36,467 bases of DNA from Sulfurovum sp. (GCA_027081395.1 JALWKQ010000185.1:1-36467); one strand, 5' to 3'. Positions 1 through 8,861 are shown, counted from the stretch's first letter. The notes: generated from the sequence alone by a model not told the origin. A program made the numbers and translations.

Positions 1-283
1 CCAGTGTCTTTGCCATAGCGATCCCCTCAAGCAGGGTCACACCCAGCCCCGGCTGATTGGTCACGGCTACGGCTTTGAGTCGGTCAAAATAGGGTTTGGT
101 CTCTTCTAAGATATTGGGCAGTGCCACGGCATGTAGACGCGATGCCAGTTCGGGTACCACACCCCCATAGCAGGCGTGCTCGGCTTCCTGGGAGATTTTT
201 TTGTGATAAAGCACTTTTTTGGTAGCAATCTCGGTGATGGCGATGGAGCTGTCGTCGCAGGAGCTCTCTATGCTGAGGATCAT
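1..283 (-). CDS. tsaD: tRNA N6-adenosine threonylcarbamoyltransferase TsaD, N-terminal part (gene runs off the left edge)
   Basis: Reverse-strand translation from 283: [94 protein letters not shown]; canonical TsaD/Gcp N-terminus. Open to window edge. Confidence 0.95.
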   Translation of the reverse strand, partial: MILSIESSCDDSSIAITEIATKKVLYHKKISQEAEHACYGGVVPELASRLHAVALPNILEETKPYFDRLKAVAVTNQPGLGVTLLEGIAMAKTL

Positions 284-308
284 GAAAATCTCCTTGGGAG
301 ATTTTCAT

Positions 309-369
309 GTGAATAGTGAATAGTGAATAGTGAATAGTGTTGGTATGCATTGCTTTGCAATGCTTTTAT
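309..369 (+). repeat. 61-nt heptad-hairpin element, copy A: (GTGAATA)x4 + GTGTTGG + TAT + GCATTGC-TTT-GCAATGC + TTTTAT
   Basis: Direct reading; same 61-nt architecture as copies at 447-507, 10148-10208, 10537-10597. Confidence 0.85.
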
Positions 370-446
370 AGATGGGTGGATTTGTCTTTGGTTGCTCATT
401 GTTTTTTGCTCGTTGTTCACTATATTGCTCCTCATAGTCTATTTTT

Positions 447-507
447 ATAAAAGCTTTTCGAAGAAAAGCATACCACAACTATTCACTATTCGTTATTCAC
501 TCTTCAC
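447..507 (-). repeat. 61-nt heptad-hairpin element, copy D (reverse): GTGAAGA GTGAATA ACGAATA GTGAATA GTTGTGG TAT GCTTTTC-TTC-GAAAAGC TTTTAT
   Basis: Direct reading of reverse complement; same length and architecture as the other three copies. Confidence 0.85.
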
Positions 508-1050
508 TGAAAAATCGGACAGTACCGATTTTTCTATCGTTTCCCACTTTCCAAATCCGCTTTCAGCATTGATATGTCCGGCATTGTGCAGTATCTTTAG
601 TGGAACATTGTAGTGTGAAGTGATCTGTTGCGCCTCTTCTACACTGATCCACGGGTCGTTGTCGGAGACGAACATCTGCACCTCTTTTGCGCATAACGTT
701 TCCGGCATTGGGCAGGGGAAGAAGCTTTTGATGGTGTGTTCATCGGTCTGTAAACTGGGAGGAGAGACCATAAAGAGCCTCTCTACCGGAGCGATACCCT
801 CTTCGCAGAGCCAAAACCAGAGGGTATTGGCAAGGGAGTGGCAGACGACGGTATCGGGACGGAAATCCTCCAAAATGGCTTTGACCTGTTTGATCCAGCG
901 GTTTTTGGAGGGGTAGTGGGGGTGCTGAATCAGCGGGAAGCTGACGGTACCGTAGTTTTTGGCTACTTCCATAGCAAGATGTGCCTGCCAGTGCGGATAG
1001 TCACTGCCGCCCCAACCGTGCAATATGAGAGTCTTGTTATAACGACTCAT
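493..1050 (-). CDS. RBBP9/YdeN-family serine hydrolase (alpha/beta hydrolase)
   Basis: MSRYNKTLILHGWGGSDYPHWQAHL..., VVCHSLANTLWF nucleophile elbow, ...NAGHINAESGFGKW typical of the family. Start set at 1050 rather than the ORF-track start. C-terminus runs into repeat copy D. Confidence 0.85.
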   Translation of the reverse strand: MSRYNKTLILHGWGGSDYPHWQAHLAMEVAKNYGTVSFPLIQHPHYPSKNRWIKQVKAILEDFRPDTVVCHSLANTLWFWLCEEGIAPVERLFMVSPPSLQTDEHTIKSFFPCPMPETLCAKEVQMFVSDNDPWISVEEAQQITSHYNVPLKILHNAGHINAESGFGKWETIEKSVLSDFSVKSE

Positions 1051-1060
1051 ACTTACCTCC

Positions 1061-1134
1061 GTAGGGTGCTGTGCCCTCACAGCACCAATGAAACATGAAT
1101 GCATAAGTGGTGTTGTCAGGGGACAACACCCTAC
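1061..1134. repeat. REPIN-like inverted pair of GTAGGGTG..CACC palindromes (1061-1086 +, 1109-1134 -)
   Basis: GTAGGGTGCTGTGCCCTCACAGCACC and reverse-oriented GTAGGGTGTTGTCCCCTGACAACACC, 22 nt apart. Confidence 0.8.
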
Positions 1135-2207
1135 AGGGCTGTTGCATAGGCTCTGACCTCTCGATCGATCGTGATAATATCTTCAATACTGTTTGGCACA
1201 ACATCTTCAAAATGCCTGTAGGCATCCAGCACAATATTGCTCATCCCAAAAAAACTGCACTGCTCCTTTTTGAACGTTTCAATGGCGACTTCATTGGCGG
1301 CATTGACAACGACACCGAGATGAGGGTTGTTTAGAATGTGCTCTTTGATGCTCCAGATAGGATAACGTGCCTCTTCGATAGGCGCAAAAGAGAGTTCTCC
1401 GATACCAAGCAGATCAACAGGGGGGAGGATGGGCTCTGTCACCTCTCCTTTGAGAGCAAAGGCGATGGGCAGCTTCATATCCACGCCGGCAAAGTGTGCG
1501 GTGGTGGATCCGTCGACGAATTCCACCAGTGCATGGATGATCGATTTTTTTTCTATGACGGCATCGATTGTGGAGGTGTCAAAGAGCCACTTGGCTTCAA
1601 GCAGTTCAAAGAGTTTGTTGGTCATGGTCGCCGAGTCGATGGTGATCTTGTCTCCCATCGACCAGTTGGGGTGTTTGAGTGCATCTGCAAAGGTGGCATC
1701 TTTCATCTTCTCCGGTTCCCACTCTCTGAAAGCTCCGCCGCTTGCGGTAATATAGAGCTTGGAAAAAGGGTGGTTGTTCATGAGGTACCAGAGCCCAAAG
1801 TGCTCGGAGTCGATGGGGGTGATCAGATCCATATCGATAAACGCACCGGCAGTCACCAGAGACTCTTTGTTTGCCAGTGCGACACGTTTGCCAAGCTGGG
1901 TCGCCTTGAGTGTCGGGGCGAGCCCTGCATAGCCTACAAGCGCATTGACGACAAGATCGCTTGAGGAGGCTTCGATGAGATCGAGTATCGCTTCACTGCC
2001 TGCAGTGACATTATGATGTTCGACTTTGTCTATATCCTCTTTATTGGCGATGACAACACGTTTGGGTTGGTGGGTGCGGATCTGGTGGTTGAGCAGTTCA
2101 ATGTTGTTGCCTGCCACGAGCGCTTCAACGGGGATGTTGTAGTGTTGTGCAACGATAAGGGTATTGACCCCAATGGAGCCGGTGGAACCAAGCAGTATGA
2201 TAGACAT
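1131..2207 (-). CDS. dxr: 1-deoxy-D-xylulose 5-phosphate reductoisomerase
   Basis: MSIILLGSTGSIGVNTL NADPH-binding start; ALANKESLVTAG; ASGGAFREW; KHPNWSMGDKITIDSATMTNKLFELLEAKWLF; strong DXR signatures. Confidence 0.96.
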   Translation of the reverse strand: MSIILLGSTGSIGVNTLIVAQHYNIPVEALVAGNNIELLNHQIRTHQPKRVVIANKEDIDKVEHHNVTAGSEAILDLIEASSSDLVVNALVGYAGLAPTLKATQLGKRVALANKESLVTAGAFIDMDLITPIDSEHFGLWYLMNNHPFSKLYITASGGAFREWEPEKMKDATFADALKHPNWSMGDKITIDSATMTNKLFELLEAKWLFDTSTIDAVIEKKSIIHALVEFVDGSTTAHFAGVDMKLPIAFALKGEVTEPILPPVDLLGIGELSFAPIEEARYPIWSIKEHILNNPHLGVVVNAANEVAIETFKKEQCSFFGMSNIVLDAYRHFEDVVPNSIEDIITIDREVRAYATAL

Positions 2208-2210
2208 AGG

Positions 2211-2969
2211 TTACAAAAACGCTCTAAGGGCGATCACCATCATCGGTGCGCCAAAGAGATAGCCGTCGATACGATCCAAGATACCGCCGTGACCCGGGAG
2301 CAGATCGCCGCTGTCTTTAACCCCTGCTTCACGCTTGAGATAGCTCTCGAAGAGATCACCAAAGACCGAAGCCACCGAGACGACAAAGGTAACGATCAGT
2401 GCGATCCAGAACGGTGCGATATAGAGTCCCGCATAGGTACCTACGACAGTCGCAATAGCAACACCACCGATCACGCCTTCGAGTGTCTTGTTGGGGCTGG
2501 TATCAGAAAACTTGGTCTTGCCGATCGCTTTGCCTACAAAGAAAGCACCTACATCGGTCAGTGCGACAGTTGCCAGCAGCCAGAACATCGCAGCGATACC
2601 GAAATCTTTATAGAGGATCAGAAAAAAGAGGATGCCGCTGACGGGATAGAGAAAAGGGAGTATCAGTTGTTTGTCAAAGTTGTGCAGATAGGCGATCGCC
2701 GCTGCGAATATGATCGCTACGAGAAAGAAAAGATCGTCAGGGTTGGGATAAACATAGGCAAAGAGCCAGAGTGCCGATGCCCAAAAGTAGGCAGATGGGG
2801 AGCTCAGTCCGAAGAGCTTCATCGCCTCATAGAATGCGAAGAGATAGACGACTCCCAAGAAGAGCCACATCACAAAAAAGTTATCAAGCCAGCCGATAAG
2901 ACCGACCAATGCAAGCAGTGCGATACCGGTAAAGATGCGTTGTTGCAAAGAGTTGAGATTTTTTATCAT
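2211..2969 (-). CDS. cdsA: phosphatidate cytidylyltransferase
   Basis: Multi-TM protein with C-terminal SVFGDLFESYLKREAGVKDSGDLLPGHGGILDRIDGYLFGAP signature. Confidence 0.95.
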   Translation of the reverse strand: MIKNLNSLQQRIFTGIALLALVGLIGWLDNFFVMWLFLGVVYLFAFYEAMKLFGLSSPSAYFWASALWLFAYVYPNPDDLFFLVAIIFAAAIAYLHNFDKQLILPFLYPVSGILFFLILYKDFGIAAMFWLLATVALTDVGAFFVGKAIGKTKFSDTSPNKTLEGVIGGVAIATVVGTYAGLYIAPFWIALIVTFVVSVASVFGDLFESYLKREAGVKDSGDLLPGHGGILDRIDGYLFGAPMMVIALRAFL

Positions 2970-3095
2970 AGTATTAAAGTCCCTAATTATAGATGTTCCT
3001 CAATACATGAGGGCATATAAAGTCAATTATAACATCATCTATGTTAAAGGGGTTAGACTTTCCACTGTTAAAAGAGAGGAGTATATCCTCACATC

Positions 3096-3953
3096 CTAAA
3101 ACTTATAATTTAGAAGCAGTCTAATATTTCTTACTTCAACATCCTTATTTTGTAGAGGTAGCTCTGTGGCACGTTGGTAGATAAACTGTACTCTGATTAC
3201 GGCATTACCGATATTTTTTCCTACCCCCGCGGCATAGGTTCTGTCAAACTCCATAGCGTGGTGCTGGAGTTTGAAACCGTCATTCATTACGGCAAAAGCA
3301 CGCCTGCCAAAAAACGCGGCAGCACCAAAATGCCAGTCATTGTAGTGGGTGTGGAGTTTGAGTGCTGAGGAGAAGTACTCTTTTTGGGCATTTTTAGTAA
3401 AACTATTTTGCTTTTTGTCATCGATATTGATGTAGAAATTTTCAGAGGTGAGTTTGATCTTGTATGCACCAAGCTTTATCTTATAGTTCAAGGTAAGATT
3501 GCTCTGATAGACATTAAAATCATTGTAATTTGTATAGAATTGGGTAAAGTTTGTATACCACTGTTTTGAAGGTCTATAGCTAATCCCCGCGCCAAAGGTA
3601 TCGCCTCCGTTGGTGATGGCAATATTGTCATCAAGCACACTAAGGTAGTTTAGGTTGATATCAAATTGTTTGTTGAGTGTATGGTTGTAAAGAAAAAAGA
3701 ACTTTTGCACTTTCAGATCTCTTGTAAGTGGTGGTTGTTTGGTATCAGTCCTGCCATATTCGTATGCAAAACGTATTTCAGTGTCGTCAAAATGTATATC
3801 GGCACCGATACCATAAAGCTTGCCCTTAATTTTCTGTTTTGAGTGGCTGAAGGTGTGGCTCTCAAGATAAGTTTGCATGCTGGAGTGCACAGGTTGAAAC
3901 TCAACTGCATGTAGATTCAATATTGTACATAAAAAAGCCATACTCTTTTTCAT
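3096..3953 (-). CDS. putative outer-membrane beta-barrel (porin-like) protein
   Basis: Signal-like N-terminus (MKKSMAFLCTILNLHAVEF), alternating amphipathic strands, C-terminal aromatic residue (LLLNYKF). Confidence 0.6.
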   Translation of the reverse strand: MKKSMAFLCTILNLHAVEFQPVHSSMQTYLESHTFSHSKQKIKGKLYGIGADIHFDDTEIRFAYEYGRTDTKQPPLTRDLKVQKFFFLYNHTLNKQFDINLNYLSVLDDNIAITNGGDTFGAGISYRPSKQWYTNFTQFYTNYNDFNVYQSNLTLNYKIKLGAYKIKLTSENFYINIDDKKQNSFTKNAQKEYFSSALKLHTHYNDWHFGAAAFFGRRAFAVMNDGFKLQHHAMEFDRTYAAGVGKNIGNAVIRVQFIYQRATELPLQNKDVEVRNIRLLLNYKF

Positions 3954-4024
3954 TGAAATACCCCTTAATTAAGTTGGTGGCGTATTATAATGCTTATAGC
4001 TTTAGTTGATATTAGAGAGGCTGA

Positions 4025-5389
4025 CTATATCCGTATTTCCACCCCCTCTTTGAGCACAGGGATGGTCTGGTATTTGTCATACTCTACGTTGGAGACCTCC
4101 TGTATTTTGACAAATTTGCGTTTGGTGTAGTCGACGAGGTAGTTGCCCGGCTGGTCTGTGGAGAAGTCCACACAGAGTTTGGCGGCAGCCTGTAGAACGG
4201 ATTCAGGAAGGTTCTGCTTGTCGGTGCGGATGATGACATGCGATCCGGGGATTTCGCGGGTATGCATCCAGATGTCATTGCTCTTGGCGGCTTTGAGCAG
4301 AGCCTGATTCTCTTTGGCGTTGCGTCCGACAAGCACTTTGTAGTCCTCTATCCAAAAGAGTTCTCCCTCGCGCATCTTCTCTTTTTTGCGCTGGGATTTC
4401 CCCCGTTTGGGTACTAAAAGCTCCAGTTCGTAGGGCTCTTTGGCTTGTGTGATAGCGTAGTGGATATTTTCATAAAAGCTTTTTTTACTCTGGAGGTTCT
4501 CTTTTTCGATGTGGATATTTTTTGCTTTGTTCTTGGCGCGTTTGGCAAGGTTGAAGTAGTGGTCGCTCAGACGGTTCACCTTGACATCTTTTGGTAGAGG
4601 GATCGTCACTTCATTGCCTTCAAAATCCCATGTTTTGAGCTTGGTGTCGTAGGGTTTAATCTGGTAGAGGTTGGCAAGGATGAGATTGCCGTAGGTGCTG
4701 TAGGTGTCCGCCTGCGCTTCGAGTTTCTGGGGACTGGGAAGTTTGGCGATCTCTTTTTGTAGCTTTGCTATCTTTTTGGCTGTCTGGGTAAGCTTTTGCT
4801 GCTTGAGTTGGGAAAGGCGCTGTTGCTGTATGGTGTGGTATCGCTCCTCCAAGGTGGTATCGATATCCGAAATATCATTACCGTTGTGTTGCTCGTTGGT
4901 GTTGTCGGGGGACAACACCCTACGGGGGATGGGCAAAAGTTCTACCCCGGGGCGTACCACACGAAATGACTGCTGTCCGTCGATATGCCGCAGTGCCTCA
5001 ATGACTGTTTCATTCTCATCGAGCAGAATGGCATTGGTGTTTTTACCGGTGAACTCCAGCTGTAGATAGACCGTCTGGTTTTTGTAGGCGCTCTTGGGTG
5101 CTATTTTGAATCGTAAAATGCGGTCATTCTCCGGCACAGTGACCTCAAGCAGCCTGCTACCGGCAAGCAGGCTGTGTAGCAGTGTATCAAAGGGTGCTTT
5201 GTAGCCCTGAAAGGGACGCTGGCTGGGGGCTTTGTAGACAAAACTGTGCCCGCGGGTCATGTTGAAAAAGTAGCTTTGCTTTTTGTCAAAGACGATCTCG
5301 ATGGTGTTGTCCTCGACACGTCTTGCACGAGAGATGAAAGTGAAGTTGCTCAGACGTTTGGCGATGGCTTGCAGTTCGGTGAATTTCAT
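4025..5389 (-). CDS. NFACT-domain protein (RqcH/Rqc2/fibronectin-binding-like)
   Basis: MKFTELQAIAKRLSNF...; central coiled coil; C-terminal NFACT-R-like FWIEDYKVLVGRNAKENQALLKAAKSNDIWMHTREIPGSHVIIRT. Start placed at 5389 (upstream part of the ORF is repeat-derived). Confidence 0.88.
   Translation of the reverse strand: MKFTELQAIAKRLSNFTFISRARRVEDNTIEIVFDKKQSYFFNMTRGHSFVYKAPSQRPFQGYKAPFDTLLHSLLAGSRLLEVTVPENDRILRFKIAPKSAYKNQTVYLQLEFTGKNTNAILLDENETVIEALRHIDGQQSFRVVRPGVELLPIPRRVLSPDNTNEQHNGNDISDIDTTLEERYHTIQQQRLSQLKQQKLTQTAKKIAKLQKEIAKLPSPQKLEAQADTYSTYGNLILANLYQIKPYDTKLKTWDFEGNEVTIPLPKDVKVNRLSDHYFNLAKRAKNKAKNIHIEKENLQSKKSFYENIHYAITQAKEPYELELLVPKRGKSQRKKEKMREGELFWIEDYKVLVGRNAKENQALLKAAKSNDIWMHTREIPGSHVIIRTDKQNLPESVLQAAAKLCVDFSTDQPGNYLVDYTKRKFVKIQEVSNVEYDKYQTIPVLKEGVEIRI
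4898..4923 (-). repeat. REP-like palindrome inside the NFACT coding sequence
   Basis: Reverse strand GTAGGGTGTTGTCCCCCGACAACACC, translated in frame as RRVLSPDNT. Confidence 0.8.
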
Positions 5390-5398
5390 AGTTTTCCC

Positions 5399-5420
5399 GT
5401 AGGGTGCGTAATCAGGCACC
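5399..5420 (+). repeat. REP-like palindrome (diverged, 22 nt)
   Basis: GTAGGGTGCGTAATCAGGCACC; same ends as the 26-nt copies. Confidence 0.6.
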
Positions 5421-5556
5421 AAATTGAATAAAATATCAGATATGCATTCCCAACGAGCAGGTTGGTAATGAGGCTTGAATAATCAATGAAATTCTACCAT
5501 AACTTTATTTTGCTATAATTCGCGCAATTAATGATAACAATTTTAAGGATTTTCCT

Positions 5557-6837
5557 ATGGGACAAACGATAACAGAAAAGATCTTCTCCGAGCATGCCGG
5601 GCGTGATGTCTATGCCGGTGAGATCGTCAGAGTGCCGATCGATATGACCATCGGTAACGACATTACTACCCCCATCTCTATCAAAGCATTCGAAGAGAGC
5701 GGAGCAGAGAAACTTGCCAATCCTGACGGCTTTGCCATCGTGATGGACCACTACATTCCGGCAAAAGATATTGCCTCTGCCAACCAGGCGAAGATCAGCC
5801 GTGAGTTTGCCTACAAGCATGATCTTAAATACTTCTTCGATGAGAAAGATATGGGAATCGAGCATGCGCTCTTGCCTGAAAAAGGACTGGTGATCCCCGG
5901 TGATGTGATCATTGGAGCAGACAGCCACACCTGTACACACGGTGCACTGGGGGCTTTCTCGACAGGGATGGGGAGTACTGATATCTCCTTCTCCATCATC
6001 ACGGGTGGTAACTGGTTCAAAGTACCGGAGTCCATCAAGGTTAACCTGGTAGGCAAACCCGGCAAACATATCTACGGCAAGGACATCATCCTTGAGCTGA
6101 TCCGCATCCTCGGCGTGGACGGCGCACTCTACAAAGCGATCGAGTTTACCGGAGAGGGTGTGCAGTACCTTGGTATGAGTGATCGTTTCTCGATGTGTAA
6201 TATGGCGATCGAAGCGGGTGCCAAGAGTGGCATCTTCGCTATCGACGAAGTATCACAAGCCTACCTTGATGAGCGTGCTGAAGCAAACGGTGGGCTGCGA
6301 AGCGAGCCGAAGCTTCACTATTCCGATGAAGATGCGACCTACTGTCAGGAGATCACCATCGATATGGCGAACCTCTCACCTGTGATTGCCTATCCGTTCC
6401 TGCCAAGCAACGGCAAGCCTGTTGAGCAGGCGGTAGCAGATGATCTCAAGATCGATCAGGTGATGATTGGAAGCTGTACCAACGGACGGCTTGAAGACCT
6501 GCGTGTTGCTGCCCAGATCGTCAAGGGCAAACGCGTCGCCAAGCACACCCGTATGATCATCACCCCTGCGACACAGAAGATACTGATGCAGGCACAGCAT
6601 GAAGGCATCATCGATACCCTCATCGAAGCGGGAGCAGTGGTGAGCAACCCAACCTGCGGTGCCTGCCTTGGGGGCTATATGGGTATCCTTGGTGACGGTG
6701 AGCGCTGTGTGGCGACAACCAACCGTAACTTTGTCGGTCGTATGGGAGCAAGAACTTCTGAGATATACCTTGCAAACTCCGCAGTAGCTGCGGCAAGTGC
6801 GATCGCCGGGAAGATCGTCGATCCTCGTGACATCTAA
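5557..6837 (+). CDS. leuC: 3-isopropylmalate dehydratase large subunit
   Basis: MGQTITEKIFSEHAG..., GADSHTCTHGALGAFSTGMGSTD, IGSCTNGRLEDLRVAA, NPTCGACLGGYMGILGDGERCVATTNRNFVGRMG. Confidence 0.96.
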   Translation: MGQTITEKIFSEHAGRDVYAGEIVRVPIDMTIGNDITTPISIKAFEESGAEKLANPDGFAIVMDHYIPAKDIASANQAKISREFAYKHDLKYFFDEKDMGIEHALLPEKGLVIPGDVIIGADSHTCTHGALGAFSTGMGSTDISFSIITGGNWFKVPESIKVNLVGKPGKHIYGKDIILELIRILGVDGALYKAIEFTGEGVQYLGMSDRFSMCNMAIEAGAKSGIFAIDEVSQAYLDERAEANGGLRSEPKLHYSDEDATYCQEITIDMANLSPVIAYPFLPSNGKPVEQAVADDLKIDQVMIGSCTNGRLEDLRVAAQIVKGKRVAKHTRMIITPATQKILMQAQHEGIIDTLIEAGAVVSNPTCGACLGGYMGILGDGERCVATTNRNFVGRMGARTSEIYLANSAVAAASAIAGKIVDPRDI

Positions 6838-6974
6838 TCCCTTTTTGCCTTATCCATCTTTTTGATGGATGAGGGGACATCTTACGTTTAATTTCACTGC
6901 GTTTAAAGAAATATCTGCAAATTTGACATTTTTTGACAATTTTTAGTTACACTGCCACTTCAAAATTCAAAATA

Positions 6975-7070
6975 ACATATTGAATCGATTGTGCCACCCT
7001 TGCTGTGAGGCAAGTGTACGGAAAGCCACGGGACTCGATGAGAGTTAGCCGGGTTGCTTGATTTGATCTT
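6975..7070 (+). ncRNA. probable cyclic di-GMP-I (GEMM-I) riboswitch
   Basis: GTGCCACC-CTTGC..GGCAAG-TGTACGGAAAGCCACGGGACTC-gatg-AGAGTTAGCCGGGTTGC resembles the GEMM-I core (ACGCAAAGCCACGGG...AGCCGGGTTGCC). Immediately upstream of the 7084 ORF and its AGGAG. Boundaries approximate; the 5' GGCAAACC is not canonical. Confidence 0.65.
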
Positions 7071-7083
7071 AGGAGACTAAATC

Positions 7084-7560
7084 ATGCTAACAAAATCGGT
7101 AGTTCTACAGGAATTAAGTAAGGCAAAGATCGCCCATATGCGCTGGGTCAAACGGGCTGATCATCTTATCTCAGACCTTCCTATTGACAAAGAGTTCATT
7201 CCGCTTGAGGCAACGACATGCGGTTTTGGAAGATGGCTCTATGGAGACGTGGGAAACAAACTGCGCATTGCAGATCGATTTCAGCATCTTATTGAGCAAA
7301 TCGAGTTTCATCATGACAATCTTCATGACACCTATAGCAAAATATACAATATCTATTTTGTAATGCCCGAGAAGCGGTCGCTTTTGCATAAGATAGTGAC
7401 TTTCAACAGCAAAAAGGTCTCTGCCAAAGAGAAAGAAGAGGCTAAAAAGTACTTTGAACAGTTGAAAAAATCTTCTGAAGACCTGATTGCCCTACTTGAC
7501 AGATTTGAGAGAGAGGTACGAGAAGCCTCTTCGTTTACAGAATTGAATGAGGTGGTTTAG
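7084..7560 (+). CDS. stand-alone CZB (chemoreceptor zinc-binding) domain protein
   Basis: Conserved HMRWVKRADHLI..., CGFGRWLYGDVG (CxFGxW motif), IEFHHDNLHDTYSKI. Confidence 0.8.
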   Translation: MLTKSVVLQELSKAKIAHMRWVKRADHLISDLPIDKEFIPLEATTCGFGRWLYGDVGNKLRIADRFQHLIEQIEFHHDNLHDTYSKIYNIYFVMPEKRSLLHKIVTFNSKKVSAKEKEEAKKYFEQLKKSSEDLIALLDRFEREVREASSFTELNEVV

Positions 7561-8024
7561 ACAAGAGGTATATTTTTCTCAAGACGTTCCAATGCGGGCT
7601 CCTGATATTTAACGATCAGCGATTTTGCCTGATCGATGGGTATCCAGGCTGCTTTATCGATTTCTGGGAATGATGCTTTTTGACCGCTGTGCGGCGGCCA
7701 CTCTATGGTAAACCTATTGGAGTGGATAGCAGTGTCGAAGTCGGCAGGGATCGCCCAGACATGCAATCTCTTCTGCCTGTTGCCTACATCACCCAAAAAG
7801 TGAAAACCTTCATCTGACCGGTTTGCTGTGAGTTGTTTGCCGGTCTCCTCTTCAAACTCCCGTTTGGCAGCATCCAAGAGCCCTTCACCGGGTTTGGTTT
7901 CACCTTTGATAATGCTCCAGCTTCTGACTCTGGTTTTCCAATAGGGACCGCCCATATGTCCCAAGTAGACCTCTATCCCTCTTGGGGTACGCCGATAGGG
8001 TAGAATACCGGCACTCTCTATCAT
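7557..8024 (-). CDS. NUDIX hydrolase
   Basis: Nudix box GETKPGEGLLDAAKREFEEETGKQL. Confidence 0.92.
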   Translation of the reverse strand: MIESAGILPYRRTPRGIEVYLGHMGGPYWKTRVRSWSIIKGETKPGEGLLDAAKREFEEETGKQLTANRSDEGFHFLGDVGNRQKRLHVWAIPADFDTAIHSNRFTIEWPPHSGQKASFPEIDKAAWIPIDQAKSLIVKYQEPALERLEKNIPLV

Positions 8025-8029
8025 CTTGA

Positions 8030-8752
8030 CTAAAACCCGCTGTTTGGATCGAAGCCGAATCCACCGCCGCCAAAATCGGGGGTACCGAAACTCTGGTTTG
8101 TGAAGCTGGGGTCACTGTATCCGTGATTGAGAGACTCTCCGCGCAGCATGGTAATGTCCATCTTGGGGTCGATCCCTTTGGGACAGACAGCAGTACACTC
8201 GCCGCAAAGCGTACAATCCCAGACACCGTTTGTCTGTACCGCATCGATCATCTCTTTGGCGGCACCTTCACGCTTGTCTGCTGTGTAGCGGTAGACACGG
8301 GTTAGGGCAAAGGGACCGAGAAAGTCAGGGTTGACGGCATAGACGGGACAGGCGGAGTAGCAGCTGTCACAGAGGATACAGTCGGTCTGTCGCTCCGTTT
8401 TGTGGGCATCTTCCGGGGTCAAGATGGCTTCTTGGTATTGGTGCAGCCATGCCTGACTCTTTTGAAGTGTGGTTTGTGCCTGCTGTTTATCGACTTTGAG
8501 ATCCCGCAAGAGGGGGTGGTACTGCAGCGGTTCAACGGTGTCACCCTCTTTGGGTTTGTAGGCACAGGCGAGCTCCTCTCTGCCGTTGACACGCACAGCA
8601 CAGGTACCACATACTGAGGCACGACACCCTGCCGAGAAAGTGAGTGTGGGGTCATGCTGCTCTTTGATCTCGTAGAGTGCAGCAAGCAGTGTAAGTCCCT
8701 CGGAGATCTGGAAATCCTCAAAGCCTTTATCTCGTCTGATAGTTATCTGCAT
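8030..8752 (-). CDS. fumarate reductase/succinate dehydrogenase iron-sulfur subunit
   Basis: CRASVCGTCAVRVNG (2Fe-2S), CILCDSCYSACPVY and CTLCGECTAVCPKGIDP. Start set at 8752 (MQITIRR). Confidence 0.9.
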   Translation of the reverse strand: MQITIRRDKGFEDFQISEGLTLLAALYEIKEQHDPTLTFSAGCRASVCGTCAVRVNGREELACAYKPKEGDTVEPLQYHPLLRDLKVDKQQAQTTLQKSQAWLHQYQEAILTPEDAHKTERQTDCILCDSCYSACPVYAVNPDFLGPFALTRVYRYTADKREGAAKEMIDAVQTNGVWDCTLCGECTAVCPKGIDPKMDITMLRGESLNHGYSDPSFTNQSFGTPDFGGGGFGFDPNSGF

Positions 8753-8769
8753 CACAATCCTTTCTTGGC

Positions 8770-8861
8770 GTAGGGTGTTGTGTCCCCACAACACCTTTTC
8801 TCAGAGAAGGAGATCGTTGTACTATTTATGATATCGGTGTTGTAAGGGTACAACACCCTAC
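8770..8861. repeat. REPIN-like inverted pair of GTAGGGTG..CACC palindromes (8770-8795 +, 8836-8861 -)
   Basis: GTAGGGTGTTGTGTCCCCACAACACC and reverse GTAGGGTGTTGTACCCTTACAACACC. Confidence 0.8.

Noticed and set aside
84-350. 88-aa - strand ORF over the tsaD start
   Set aside because: Different frame from tsaD, built partly from repeat copy A and the hairpin arm.
309-507. CRISPR array interpretation of the heptamer repeats
   Set aside because: Units are 7 nt with no spacers and no cas genes in the window.
1338-1964. 208-aa ORF on the + strand
   Set aside because: Antisense to dxr.
2013-3020. 335-aa ORF on the + strand
   Set aside because: Antisense across dxr and cdsA; charged shadow-frame composition.
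6850-6880. Hairpin CCTTATCCATC-TTTTT-GATGGATGAGG after leuC
   Set aside because: Plausible terminator stem but no T-tract follows; not called.
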